Source: an uncultured Bacteroidota bacterium (GTDB lineage Bacteria; Bacteroidota; Bacteroidia; Chitinophagales; Chitinophagaceae). From it: a DNA stretch of 33,903 bases. The DNA lies in assembly GCA_903913355.1 (NCBI GenBank), contig CAIWKU010000226.1, forward strand, positions 1 through 33,903. The letters are read 5' to 3'. Below, piece after piece: positions 1-7,982 of the stretch; the first letter of the stretch is position 1, and every line of letters starts with the position of its first letter. A program made the position numbers and the translations under genes. A model generated the notes under the pieces. That model searched no databases. It had not been told where the DNA came from and saw only the letters and a program-made list of their open reading frames with translations.

Positions 1-2
1 GG

Positions 3-470
3 CAAATCATATTGGGTGCGGTATACAATCCATTTATCAATGAACTGTATTTTGCACAACATGGTTTTGGTGCCACGCTGAACGATAAAATGATACAGGT
101 AAGCCAGAAAACAGATGTTTTCAGTAGTTGTCTCGTAACCGGTTTCCCTTATACCTACATCGACTCACCCAATGGTCCTTTACAAGTGTTTGAAAAATTA
201 ATTCGCAAAGGTGTACCTGTAAGAAGGTTAGGCAGTGCCGCTATTGATCTTTGTTGGGTAGCAGCCGGTCGTTTTGATGGTTTTTACGAACACAAATTAC
301 AGGCTTGGGATAGTGCTGCAGGCTTTTTAATTGTGGAAGAAGCAGGTGGAAAAGTAACTGATTTCTCAGGCAACCGGTATTCGCCTTATCAGCCACATAT
401 TATTGCTACCAATGGAAAAATACATGATGAGCTGGTGGCCATTGTGAATGGTGGAGAAGTAGCGGGATAA
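3..470 (+). CDS. Inositol monophosphatase family protein (5' end outside window)
   Basis: This is the C-terminal part of a Mg-dependent sugar or inositol phosphate phosphatase of the IMPase/FBPase superfamily. The frame is open to the left edge, so the TTG at position 12 is not a start and the N-terminal half with the first metal motif is missing. What remains shows the family's VYNPF strand near the start and the second metal-binding motif AWDSAAG, followed by VEEAGGKVTDFSG, which is the usual ending order (Asp ligand, then the Gly-rich turn). The family acts on myo-inositol-1-phosphate, but bacterial members also take 3'-phosphoadenosine 5'-phosphate or histidinol phosphate, so the substrate is not settled. 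thiL follows after 23 bp on the same strand, consistent with co-transcription. The family call is firm; the exact substrate is not. Confidence 0.88.
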   Translation, partial: QIILGAVYNPFINELYFAQHGFGATLNDKMIQVSQKTDVFSSCLVTGFPYTYIDSPNGPLQVFEKLIRKGVPVRRLGSAAIDLCWVAAGRFDGFYEHKLQAWDSAAGFLIVEEAGGKVTDFSGNRYSPYQPHIIATNGKIHDELVAIVNGGEVAG

Positions 471-493
471 TTTATAAACCCTAGAATAACCAA

Positions 494-1525
494 ATGGAAA
501 ACAGAACAGAAATAGCAGAATTAGGTGAGTTTGGTTTAATCGAACACCTGACCAAAAATTTTGAGATACAGAACGCTTCTACTGTTTTAAGTGTAGGAGA
601 TGATGCGGCTATTATTGATCATTTTGGAAAACAAACCGTATTGAGTACCGACTTATTAATTGAGGGTATTCATTTTGACCTGATGTATACGCCCTTAAAA
701 CACCTGGGCTATAAATCAGTAATGGTAAACCTTAGTGATATCTATGCAATGAATGCGTATCCTACGCAAATCACCATGAGTATCGGTATCAGCAATCGTT
801 TTAGTCTGGAGGCCTTGAACGAATTTTATGACGGTGTATACCTGGCCTGTGAAAAGCATGGCGTTGATCTGGTAGGTGGAGATACTTCATCTTCCAACAA
901 AGGCTTTATTATTTCTGTTACGGCTATCGGAGAAGTGGCCCCAAATCAATTTGTAAAACGCAGCACCGCACAAAAAGGAGACCTTATTTGTGTTAGCGGC
1001 GATTTAGGCGGGGCTTTCTTAGCACTGACCCTTATGGAAAGAGAAAAAAAGATTTATCTCGAAAATCCGCAGATTCAACCCGATCTTGAGAATGAAAGTT
1101 ATATCGTCAGTCGTTTATTAAAACCCGAAGCCAGAAAAGAAATCATTGATTTTTTTGAAAAAGAAAATATTGTACCGACTTCCATGATGGATGTAAGTGA
1201 TGGGATCAGCAGCGAGGTCTTACACCTTTGCAAACAAAGTAATCTGGGTTGTGTTTTATATGAAGAAAAAATTCCGATTGCGGAGGAAAGCAGAAAAGCT
1301 GCTTATAAATTCGGCCTGGACCCAACTGTTTGCGCATTAAACGGGGGGGAAGATTATGAATTGATTTTTACCCTAAAACAGGAAGATCATGATAAAATTG
1401 TTTTAAATGAAGATATCAGCGTGATTGGGTATATGACCGATATTTCGGAGGGCTGCCATTTATTAACGAAGGGTGGCAATCGCTTTCCGGTTACAGCACA
1501 GGGTTGGAACGCTTTTCAGCAATAA
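494..1525 (+). CDS. thiL: Thiamine-monophosphate kinase ThiL
   Basis: ThiL phosphorylates thiamine monophosphate with ATP to give thiamine pyrophosphate, the last step of cofactor synthesis, in the cytoplasm. At 343 aa it has the family's usual length. Visible signatures in order are GDDAAI (residues 35-40), STDLLIEGIHFD (51-62), the NLSDIYAMNA segment near residue 80, VGGDTSSS, MMDVSDGISSE and NGGEDYELIFT. These are the conserved Asp-rich metal and nucleotide sites of the PurM/ThiL fold. The ATG at 494 is the only sensible start, because the family's EFGLI N-terminus begins about 10 residues later. It lies between the phosphatase gene and the S41 peptidase with gaps of 23 and 9 bp, so it is probably part of a short operon. 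No other thiamine genes or TPP riboswitch are seen nearby. Confidence 0.96.
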   Translation: MENRTEIAELGEFGLIEHLTKNFEIQNASTVLSVGDDAAIIDHFGKQTVLSTDLLIEGIHFDLMYTPLKHLGYKSVMVNLSDIYAMNAYPTQITMSIGISNRFSLEALNEFYDGVYLACEKHGVDLVGGDTSSSNKGFIISVTAIGEVAPNQFVKRSTAQKGDLICVSGDLGGAFLALTLMEREKKIYLENPQIQPDLENESYIVSRLLKPEARKEIIDFFEKENIVPTSMMDVSDGISSEVLHLCKQSNLGCVLYEEKIPIAEESRKAAYKFGLDPTVCALNGGEDYELIFTLKQEDHDKIVLNEDISVIGYMTDISEGCHLLTKGGNRFPVTAQGWNAFQQ

Positions 1526-1534
1526 ACAGCAGGC

Positions 1535-3028
1535 ATGAAAATTGTGAGGCATTTCATTTATGGCATAGCAATATTTATTTCTGTTCCATTTATTTCTATT
1601 GCACAAAAAATTCCGCCACCACTTCCTAAAATTGCTCCCGATCTTCTCAGGCAGGATTTCTCTCTACTGCAAAAAATATTGGAAGCTAACCACCCCAGCT
1701 TATATTGGTACGTATCCAAACAAGAGCTGGATAGTAGTTTTCAAAATGGTATCAATAGTATCACCGATTCTCTCGATGAGTGGCAATTTAAAAACCGGGT
1801 AGCTTCGGTGATTAGTCAAATTCGCTGCGGACATACAACGGTCCGCTTTTCGAAAGCCTATTCAAAAAAAGCGGCACAGTATCGGTATCCTCAATTTCCT
1901 CTTTTACTAAAAGCCTGGGGTGATAGCCTGGTGGTTTTGAATAGTGCTATTCCTAGAGATAGCATATTTAAAAGAGGTGCCATCATAACAAGTATCAATG
2001 GTAGAACGAACCGACAGATTTTGGATACACTATTTCAATTCATCAGTACTGACGGGTATTCGGATAATTACAAAAACCAGGTAGTGAGCGGCAATTTTCC
2101 TGCCTGGTACAAAACCATTTTTGGATTAGACAGTAGCTACCAGATAAAATATATTAACCCAAAAGGGGACGAATCTATTGCGGTAGTTAAAAATGTAAAT
2201 CCATTACTGGATACCGGGAAAAGGCAAATTCGTATTCCTGTACTGGCTGCCAAAAAGCCTACGCGTAAAGAACTAAGAAAAGCGGCTTTATTGGCAAAAA
2301 GATCTTTAACAATTGATACGGCACTGCATACCGCATTCATGAATCTGAGCACATTTGGTGGTTCGGGTCTGCGTTCTTTTTTTCGCCGATCCTTCAAAAA
2401 AATTCAGGAACAAAATATTCCAAACCTGGTAATTGATCTTAGAACAAACGGTGGCGGCAAAGTGAGTAATAGTATTTTATTAACCAAATACCTCGCTGAT
2501 CATCCGTTTAAAGTGGGCGATAGTGTGGTAGCCATAAGTAGAAAATTTGCTTACGGGCGATATATTCATCCTTCTCTTATTTATTGGCTCGCCATGAATT
2601 TCGGGGCGCATAAAATGGAAGACGGGCTCATTCATTTTCGCTATTTTGAGAAAAAATATTTTCAACCGAAAGAAAAACTGCATTTCAACGGAAGTATTTA
2701 TTTGGTAGAAGGCGGCTATAGTTTTTCTGCTACTACTATGTTTCTCTCACAAATGAAGGGGCAGTCAAATGTAAAAATACTGGGAGAGGAATCTGGCGGT
2801 GGATATTATGGTAATTCGGCCATGCATATTCCAAACATCATTTTACCCAATAGTGGTTTACAGATAAGTCTACCTATGTATAAATTAGTTATCAACGCCC
2901 AACACCCCAAGGGCCATGGTGTAATGCCGGATATTCCGATCCCGCCTTCATCAGAAGCAATTAAAAAAGGGATTGATCTAAAAATGGTTATAATAAAAGA
3001 ATTGTTACAGCATAAAGCAACCGGGTAA
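1535..3028 (+). CDS. Exported S41-family peptidase (C-terminal-processing-protease-like)
   Basis: This is a 497-aa protein with an N-terminal signal peptide (about 1-23, ending SIAQ) and so acts outside the cytoplasm. A short PDZ-like segment around 145-165 (RGAIITSINGRT) is followed by the S41 core: NLVIDLRTNGGGKVSNS, then GGYSFSATTM, in which Ser398 is the likely nucleophile, then the LGEESGGG turn. S41 peptidases trim polypeptide C-termini or degrade peptides; the substrate here cannot be named. Between the PDZ-like part and the core (about 229-257) is a strongly basic stretch rich in Lys, Arg and Ala that looks like an insertion. The gene starts 9 bp after thiL and ends 16 bp before nagA, which comes from the other strand, with no clear terminator between them. 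Confidence 0.87.
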   Translation: MKIVRHFIYGIAIFISVPFISIAQKIPPPLPKIAPDLLRQDFSLLQKILEANHPSLYWYVSKQELDSSFQNGINSITDSLDEWQFKNRVASVISQIRCGHTTVRFSKAYSKKAAQYRYPQFPLLLKAWGDSLVVLNSAIPRDSIFKRGAIITSINGRTNRQILDTLFQFISTDGYSDNYKNQVVSGNFPAWYKTIFGLDSSYQIKYINPKGDESIAVVKNVNPLLDTGKRQIRIPVLAAKKPTRKELRKAALLAKRSLTIDTALHTAFMNLSTFGGSGLRSFFRRSFKKIQEQNIPNLVIDLRTNGGGKVSNSILLTKYLADHPFKVGDSVVAISRKFAYGRYIHPSLIYWLAMNFGAHKMEDGLIHFRYFEKKYFQPKEKLHFNGSIYLVEGGYSFSATTMFLSQMKGQSNVKILGEESGGGYYGNSAMHIPNIILPNSGLQISLPMYKLVINAQHPKGHGVMPDIPIPPSSEAIKKGIDLKMVIIKELLQHKATG

Positions 3029-3044
3029 ATAATCGGGCCAGGCT

Positions 3045-4136
3045 TTATTCAAAAGACACCACCTGTGTAACCTGTAATTCGTTGTTCAGGAAAACCAGAT
3101 TGGCTTCTTTTCCTTTTTCAATACAGCCTAACTTATTCGAAAGATTGATTGCCCGGGCGGGATATAGGCTAACCATACGCAATGCCTCTTCTAAAGGAAT
3201 CTGCACCTTGTTTACAAGATTGCGTAAACACAACCCCATATCCAACGCCGAGCCGCTCAAAATTCCATTCGATTCATATTTATCCCCTACCAGATGATGC
3301 GGGTAAGCCCCTTCGCGGGTTTCGGTTACAGCATCAGTGATCGCAAATAATCTTTCGCCCATCATTTGTTTGGCAATTTTTATAGCCGCAAAATCCACAT
3401 GATATCCATCCGGTACAATACTGGATAAAACTGTGGGGTGTAAAAAAACCGCTCCCACCATTCCCGGTGCACGATGTTGTAATGCACTCATGGCATTATA
3501 TAAATGGGTTACTGTTTGTATTCCTGCATTAAAAGCTTCGGTAGCTTCTTCAAAACTGGCATTGCTATGTCCTGCAGAAATGATCACACCATAAGAACGA
3601 ATCAGCTCCAATACGGCAACAGAACAAATTTCCGGTGCAAGGGTAATCATAGAAATCGCAGCTTTTCCATATTCCAGCAATTCCCTTACTTCTGCAAGCG
3701 AAGGGGCATGAATATAGGATTCCAGGTGGGCTCCTTTTTTTGCAGGATGTATCCAGGGGCCTTCTATATGTAACCCTATGCAGCCTCTTCCTCCTTCTTT
3801 CCAATAATCTCTGACAGCGTCAATGGCTTTATAAAATATAGCAACATCATTCGTAGCCACCGTGGGTTGAAAATGAGAAGCACCTCCGGCTACACTGTAA
3901 GCGTATAATTTATGTAAAGCATCTGTATCTGGGTAAACAGATAAAAGCTTTCCAAATGCACCATATATCTGTATATCGATAAATGCAGGGGCTATTATTT
4001 CTGTTATATTATTTGCCTCTGTACTTGTGGGTATGATTTCTGCAATCATCCCATCCTGTACTACCAGGGTATGGTTCGATAACCAACTATACCCGGTAAA
4101 AATTCTTTTGGCACTGTATTTTTTTATCTCACTCAT
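3045..4136 (-). CDS. nagA: N-acetylglucosamine-6-phosphate deacetylase
   Basis: NagA removes the acetyl group from GlcNAc-6-phosphate to give GlcN-6-phosphate and acetate, linking amino-sugar catabolism and cell-wall recycling to glycolysis. The amidohydrolase-fold markers are all present: PAFIDIQIYGAFG (about 50-62), HIEGP with Glu125, SAGHS with His190, THLYNAMSA with His211, VPDGYHVD, and ITDAV with catalytic Asp268. The first strand lacks the HxH pair, as in E. coli NagA, which points to a single-metal site. I chose the ATG at 4136 (363 aa, starting MSEIKKY), because it overlaps the upstream stop by only 8 bp; an ATG at 4175 would add 13 residues lying wholly inside the preceding gene. 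It is the last gene of the recX-lpxR-nitrilase-nagA run. A GH18 chitinase-like gene lies elsewhere in the window, but no nagB or transporter. Confidence 0.94.
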   Translation of the reverse strand: MSEIKKYSAKRIFTGYSWLSNHTLVVQDGMIAEIIPTSTEANNITEIIAPAFIDIQIYGAFGKLLSVYPDTDALHKLYAYSVAGGASHFQPTVATNDVAIFYKAIDAVRDYWKEGGRGCIGLHIEGPWIHPAKKGAHLESYIHAPSLAEVRELLEYGKAAISMITLAPEICSVAVLELIRSYGVIISAGHSNASFEEATEAFNAGIQTVTHLYNAMSALQHRAPGMVGAVFLHPTVLSSIVPDGYHVDFAAIKIAKQMMGERLFAITDAVTETREGAYPHHLVGDKYESNGILSGSALDMGLCLRNLVNKVQIPLEEALRMVSLYPARAINLSNKLGCIEKGKEANLVFLNNELQVTQVVSFE

Positions 4137-4935
4137 CTGTATCCCTGTCTTGCAAAATTTGAAAGCTGTCTGCATCTTTCCAGAAAGGAAATTTGCTTCT
4201 TATGTTTTCCAAAGGTTCTTTTTCCAATACAATGGTATGAACATCTTCTTCCCCATTTTTGTGATAGATAATGGTACCCAGGGCATCAATCACCATACTA
4301 TCCCCGCTATGATAAATTCCATTTCCATCATTACCCACCCTGTTTACACCTATCACATAACATTGATTTTCGATAGCCCTTGCTGTTAACAGGGTTTTCC
4401 ATGCATGGCTCCTTCTTTCAGGCCAATTGGCCACATACAATAAGATATCATACTCCGGTGTTTCTTCCGTTTGTTGTCTTGCCCAAACAGGAAAGCGAAG
4501 ATCATAACAAACCTGCAGGTTGATTTTCCAGCCTTTAACGCGGGCAATTAATCGCTTATTACCGGGTGTATATTTTTCATCTTCCCCGGCAAAGGCAAAT
4601 CGGTGTCGTTTATCATAATATCCGAAACTGCCATCGGGTAATACCCATACTAATCGGTTAAAATACTGACCACCCTCTGTAATAATCAGGCTGCCCGTTA
4701 GAATTATTTTTTTAGTAGCCGCCACTTTCTTCATCCAGGCAAACGTTTCACCTTCCATCTCTTCAGCCAGAGATTCCGGCTGCATGCTAAACCCGGTACT
4801 GAACATTTCGGGCAACACCACCAATTCTGTTTTTTCGGTAATGGCATAAATCTTTTTTTCCAGCATCGCCAGATTGGCTGCCTTATCTTCCCAGAATAAT
4901 GGGGTTTGTATGAGGGTAATGGTAAGTGAGGGCAT
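4129..4935 (-). CDS. Carbon-nitrogen hydrolase, omega-amidase (YafV/NIT2) type
   Basis: This 268-aa cytoplasmic enzyme of the nitrilase superfamily has the full Glu-Lys-Cys triad: Glu43 in LPEMFSTGF, Lys109 in YDKRHRF, and Cys143 in VCYDLRFP. The MFSTGF and KRHRFAFAGED contexts are those of the omega-amidase branch (YafV, NIT2), which hydrolyses alpha-ketoglutaramate or alpha-ketosuccinamate. These are by-products of glutamine transaminases and of methionine salvage. The substrate is taken from the branch and is not proven by the sequence. It starts 17 bp after the LpxR-like gene and its stop overlaps the nagA start, so translation of the two is probably coupled. There is no signal peptide. 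Confidence 0.9.
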   Translation of the reverse strand: MPSLTITLIQTPLFWEDKAANLAMLEKKIYAITEKTELVVLPEMFSTGFSMQPESLAEEMEGETFAWMKKVAATKKIILTGSLIITEGGQYFNRLVWVLPDGSFGYYDKRHRFAFAGEDEKYTPGNKRLIARVKGWKINLQVCYDLRFPVWARQQTEETPEYDILLYVANWPERRSHAWKTLLTARAIENQCYVIGVNRVGNDGNGIYHSGDSMVIDALGTIIYHKNGEEDVHTIVLEKEPLENIRSKFPFWKDADSFQILQDRDTDE

Positions 4936-4952
4936 AAGTTCTTACTGCTAAG

Positions 4953-5891
4953 TTAATGCATCCGATAACCCAATTGTATAGAACCATAACGCTGCGGGTT
5001 TTTTTGTGCCTCTGCCTCCCGGCTTTGATAAATGATTGCTAAACGGGTAGTCCAGCGCCCTTTTGCAAAACATAATCCCCAGGCCTGCTGAAACATCCAT
5101 CTTTTTGTTTTACCCAATACGGCAGAATCTCCTTTGCTAAAAAGCCCGCCTTCCACCGTTGCATTATATGCCTGAAGAATCATTTGTGGATACCAGTAAA
5201 AAAACAATTCTGTTTTCCCTTCTCCCGGTTTATTATCCACCCTGGCATTCCATAATGCGCTATTGGCGTTTTCATTAAACTCTCCCAGGCTGGTATAGGC
5301 CCCAAGACTGGCATTGGTAAATGTACTGCCCAGTTTTGCCTCTCCTGCCGGCATCACCTTAAGCCAATGATTATATTCCAGCAATGTTCGGCTATACATA
5401 AGATTTAGGTCTATTCCCGCCGCATCCCTTACCTGGGTGTTCCAACCGGCAAACCTGCTATACCCTAATAATTTATGATACCCGTTCTGTACGTCCTCAC
5501 CAAAAGAAGCCGGCCCAACAATACCCAATGAAGCGCCATATTGAAGAACACTACCCGCTTCAGGAAAAGAAGTCTGGTCAAGTTTCGCAAAAAGATACCC
5601 GCAATAAGGCCTGTCAATATCTTTTGCACTGGTATACGCTTCTTTCAACGGAGTATAGATCATTTGCCCGAATTCAAAAGATCGGATCGTTTTCCTATCC
5701 TTGCTTTCCAATGCGCGGGTTTCCTTAACAAAAAAACCATTGGTATAATAGGCATCTGCTTTTCTAAGCAAATAAGCATCGTTTTCCGTTGTAAAAGAGA
5801 GTTCTTTATTGTACAGATCTCTGCCCGACTGGGCAAATACGTCCATGGTCAAAATCAAGCAACCCAATATGATCAACCCTTGTTTTTTCAT
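4953..5891 (-). CDS. Outer-membrane lipid A deacylase, LpxR family (DUF2219)
   Basis: This is a 312-aa protein with a signal peptide (about 1-20, cut before QSGRD) and an alternating polar/aromatic pattern typical of an outer-membrane beta-barrel. It carries the LpxR family landmarks: ENDAYLL with Asn37-Asp38, YYTNG (48-52), DRPYCGY (93-99, usually DRPYAGW), and GPASFGEDVQNGYH with His139. In Salmonella LpxR the equivalent Asn, Asp and His form the Ca-dependent site that removes the 3'-acyloxyacyl chain of lipid A. The protein is therefore likely a lipid A 3'-O-deacylase or a close relative; activity is inferred from the motifs. It lies 9 bp from recX and 17 bp from the nitrilase, an odd neighbourhood for an envelope enzyme. 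kdsB and kdnB elsewhere in the window also concern LPS. Confidence 0.85.
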   Translation of the reverse strand: MKKQGLIILGCLILTMDVFAQSGRDLYNKELSFTTENDAYLLRKADAYYTNGFFVKETRALESKDRKTIRSFEFGQMIYTPLKEAYTSAKDIDRPYCGYLFAKLDQTSFPEAGSVLQYGASLGIVGPASFGEDVQNGYHKLLGYSRFAGWNTQVRDAAGIDLNLMYSRTLLEYNHWLKVMPAGEAKLGSTFTNASLGAYTSLGEFNENANSALWNARVDNKPGEGKTELFFYWYPQMILQAYNATVEGGLFSKGDSAVLGKTKRWMFQQAWGLCFAKGRWTTRLAIIYQSREAEAQKNPQRYGSIQLGYRMH

Positions 5892-5900
5892 GATATGGCC

Positions 5901-6392
5901 CTACTTATCCACTTTATTTTTCTCGATCACCCTGATCCTGGCAATCGCTTGTTGTACTTTTTGTGCCTCGTACCCCTTTTGAAGCAAAAAAGCGGTTGTT
6001 TTTGCCTGTCGGCTTACCGGGGCTTCTTTTACAAGAATCTCCCATTTTTTGATCGCCAGTTTTTGAAGGGTTTGCTCATAATCCTCTGATTCTATTTCCT
6101 TAATTGCCCGTTTAATATTGGGTTCACTTATCCGTTTTTGTCTTAATGCGTACTCAATCTTCTTTTTCCCCCATTTTTTAACCCTAAAATGGCTGCCGGC
6201 AAACTGTATGCTGTAGCGCTCCTCGTTCAGAAAATCCTCTTCAATCAACCTGACCACCAGCTGATCAACCTCGGTTTTCGGTAAGCCCATCCCAAACAGT
6301 TTTTCCCTTACCTCATAATGGCATCTTTCCCGGTAAGCACAGAAATATTTTATTTTGGGAAAAGCCTGTTCGGCAGTTACTCGGTTTTTCAC
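5901..6392 (-). CDS. recX: RecX family regulator of RecA
   Basis: RecX binds RecA filaments and limits recombinase activity. The three-helix RecX repeats are visible: KIKYFCAYRERCHYEVREKL, then VDQLVVRLIEEDFLNEERYSIQFAGSHFR, then KWGKKKIEYALRQK and the C-terminal helices ending in ARIRVIEKNK. The phrases CAYRER and EEDFLNEERY are typical of the Bacteroidetes form. The start is uncertain because there is no in-frame ATG before the domain. I chose GTG at 6392 (163 aa, VKNRVTAEQAF), which begins just before the first helix as in relatives. A GTG at 6527 would add 45 residues that look unlike the family. The gene heads the recX-lpxR-nitrilase-nagA run and diverges from dnaN; it is not next to recA here. 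Confidence 0.86.
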   Translation of the reverse strand: MKNRVTAEQAFPKIKYFCAYRERCHYEVREKLFGMGLPKTEVDQLVVRLIEEDFLNEERYSIQFAGSHFRVKKWGKKKIEYALRQKRISEPNIKRAIKEIESEDYEQTLQKLAIKKWEILVKEAPVSRQAKTTAFLLQKGYEAQKVQQAIARIRVIEKNKVDK

Positions 6393-6707
6393 TGGCTGTA
6401 ATTGATGCGCTTTTGTTTCTATAATCCTGGATTGGGGGCCCTTTTGGTCGTTTCTGATATAACCTATACGGCTCCAAATAATTGAACATAAAGTAAAACA
6501 ATATTTTACACAGTCCTCTAATGACACCGGAATGGGTTGATTTGCTGTCTTACTTACCTACGTAAATATTGCCAAAAGGGTGAATCTTCACTAAAAATCC
6601 TTTCGCAGGTCAGCGCTGTTCTATTCAAATAACTTCAACAAGAATTCCTGATCGAATTCACATCTGATTCACATTCTGTTTTTTAACTGTCCGGACATGG
6701 ATTTCTG

Positions 6708-6739
6708 TTGTGGAATATTAACAAATTACGTTAGGTTTG
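6708..6739 (+). promoter_or_regulatory. Predicted Bacteroidetes-type promoter of dnaN
   Basis: A TAGGTTTG at 6732-6739 matches the phylum's -7 element TAnnTTTG. A TTG at 6708-6710 lies 21 bp upstream, in place of the usual TTTG -33 element. The transcript would begin a few bases after 6743, leaving a short leader ending in CTGGAGA directly before the dnaN ATG, a rare Shine-Dalgarno-like sequence in this window. The match is by eye only. Confidence 0.55.
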
Positions 6740-6751
6740 TTGCGAACCTAA
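6731..6751. repeat. 7-bp perfect inverted repeat over the dnaN -7 box
   Basis: TTAGGTT at 6731-6737 and AACCTAA at 6745-6751 are perfect reverse complements separated by 7 bp. The dyad overlaps the TAnnTTTG element and the likely transcription start of dnaN. It could be an operator for a dimeric repressor or a small hairpin at the 5' end of the mRNA. The repeat is seen directly; its function is inferred. Confidence 0.5.
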
Positions 6752-6761
6752 ATTCTGGAGA

Positions 6762-7877
6762 ATGAAATTTATTGTTTCTTCGTCTTCCCTGTTAAAACAC
6801 CTGCAGCAAATCAGCGGTGTAATCAATGCCAATACGGTTTTGCCGATTCTGGAAGACTTTTTGTTTGAGATTGAAGATAAAAAATTGAACGTTGTTGCTA
6901 CCGACCTCGAAACCGTTATGCGTGTGCAGATGGATGTGGAAAGTAAAACCAATGGTAAAGTGTGTATCCCGGCCAAAATACTGCTGGATTCTTTAAAAAA
7001 TATTGCTGACCAGCCCCTTACTTTTAATATTGATAAGAATTTTGCGGTTGAGATCACCAGCGATAATGGTAAATACAAGGTAATGGGTGAAAATCCGGAT
7101 AATTTTCCTAAAGAACCGGCTGCCGATGATACCACCGGATTCAATATGAGCAGCAGTGCCTTATTGACCGCAATTAATAAAACCCTTTTTGCAGTAAGTA
7201 ATGATGATTTGCGTCCGGCTATGACGGGTGTATTCTTTGAATTAACCAAAGACAGTGTTCAGTTTGTAGCCACCGATGCGCATAGACTGGTGAGGTATAA
7301 AAGAATAGACACAAAAGCTTCTAAAACAGATTCCTTTATTGTGCCTAAAAAACCTTTGAACCTGTTGAAAAATGCGCTGCCAGATAATGAGGATGAGCTG
7401 ACCATCAGTTATAACAATAACCATCTTTTTGTAAACCACGGATCTACACAAATGATCTGTCGTTTAATCGATGCCCGTTTCCCTGATTATAAAGTGGTAA
7501 TTCCGGCCGACAACCCTTATAAATTAATCGTTAACAAAGCTGATTTTCAAAATGCATTGCGTCGCGTAAATGTATTCAGTAATAAAAGCACTAACCAGGT
7601 AGCATTAAGCATCACTGGTAGTGAATTACAGATGGCTGCACAGGATGTTGATTTTAGTTTCGAAGGGAATGAGCGGATGAATTGTCAGTATGATGGGGAA
7701 GATCTGCAGATTGCATTTAATGCCAAGTTTTTAATCGAAATGCTGAATGCGGCAGATACCGATGATGTAAAAATGGAGCTGTCTACACCTACCAAAGCCG
7801 GCCTGATTAAGCCAACAGAACAGGCTGAGGGAGAAGATTTACTCATGCTGGTAATGCCCTTGATGTTGAATAATTAA
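6762..7877 (+). CDS. dnaN: DNA polymerase III beta subunit (sliding clamp)
   Basis: DnaN forms the ring-shaped dimer that tethers DNA polymerase III to DNA and recruits other replication and repair proteins. At 371 aa it has the normal length. It starts MKFIVSSSSLLKHLQQISGV and shows the three clamp subdomains: the first with VLPILEDFLFEI and ATDLET, the second with NDDLRPAMTGVFFEL and FVATDAHRLV, and the third ending in MLVMPLMLNN, the usual clamp ending with the MPL/MPM motif. The ATG at 6762 is preceded by GGAGA and a predicted promoter. It is transcribed alone and followed by a strong terminator. dnaA and recF, common partners elsewhere, are absent. Confidence 0.97.
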   Translation: MKFIVSSSSLLKHLQQISGVINANTVLPILEDFLFEIEDKKLNVVATDLETVMRVQMDVESKTNGKVCIPAKILLDSLKNIADQPLTFNIDKNFAVEITSDNGKYKVMGENPDNFPKEPAADDTTGFNMSSSALLTAINKTLFAVSNDDLRPAMTGVFFELTKDSVQFVATDAHRLVRYKRIDTKASKTDSFIVPKKPLNLLKNALPDNEDELTISYNNNHLFVNHGSTQMICRLIDARFPDYKVVIPADNPYKLIVNKADFQNALRRVNVFSNKSTNQVALSITGSELQMAAQDVDFSFEGNERMNCQYDGEDLQIAFNAKFLIEMLNAADTDDVKMELSTPTKAGLIKPTEQAEGEDLLMLVMPLMLNN

Positions 7878-7900
7878 TACATAATTTATATAAATAATCG

Positions 7901-7933
7901 CCCTCTTACCAATCGGTAAGGGGGTTTTCTTTT
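7901..7933 (+). terminator. Rho-independent terminator after dnaN
   Basis: CCCTCTTACC at 7901-7910 pairs with GGTAAGGGGG at 7915-7924 (one G-T wobble) around the loop AATC, followed by TTTTCTTTT at 7925-7933. It lies 23 bp after the dnaN stop and separates it from the sterol-desaturase gene. Confidence 0.85.
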
Positions 7934-7982
7934 AGCGAATACAGTATTTGTTAGTAAATTGACGCACTAAATTCGATCTGCC

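Larger units (their letters stand above)
6393..6761. other. Intergenic region between recX and dnaN (divergent)
   Basis: This stretch of about 370 bp separates divergent recX and dnaN. Its right end holds the dnaN promoter and an inverted repeat, listed separately. The left third (6393-6527) is an open extension of the recX frame, but its translation is unlike RecX. I find no RNA gene, no CAAAnnTA (minus-strand -7 box) for recX and no repeat array. The oriC-like features often found near dnaN (DnaA boxes, a dnaA gene) are not evident. Confidence 0.5.

Noticed and set aside
6393..6527. Extra 45 residues of recX from a GTG at 6527
   Set aside because: The added translation is unlike the RecX family, and the GTG at 6392 places the protein start just before the first conserved helix.
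7947..7975. TTTG with TAAATTCG as a promoter for the sterol-desaturase gene
   Set aside because: Spacing is 17 bp and the -7 box has one mismatch; the start site would fall almost on the ATG. Kept only as a remark.
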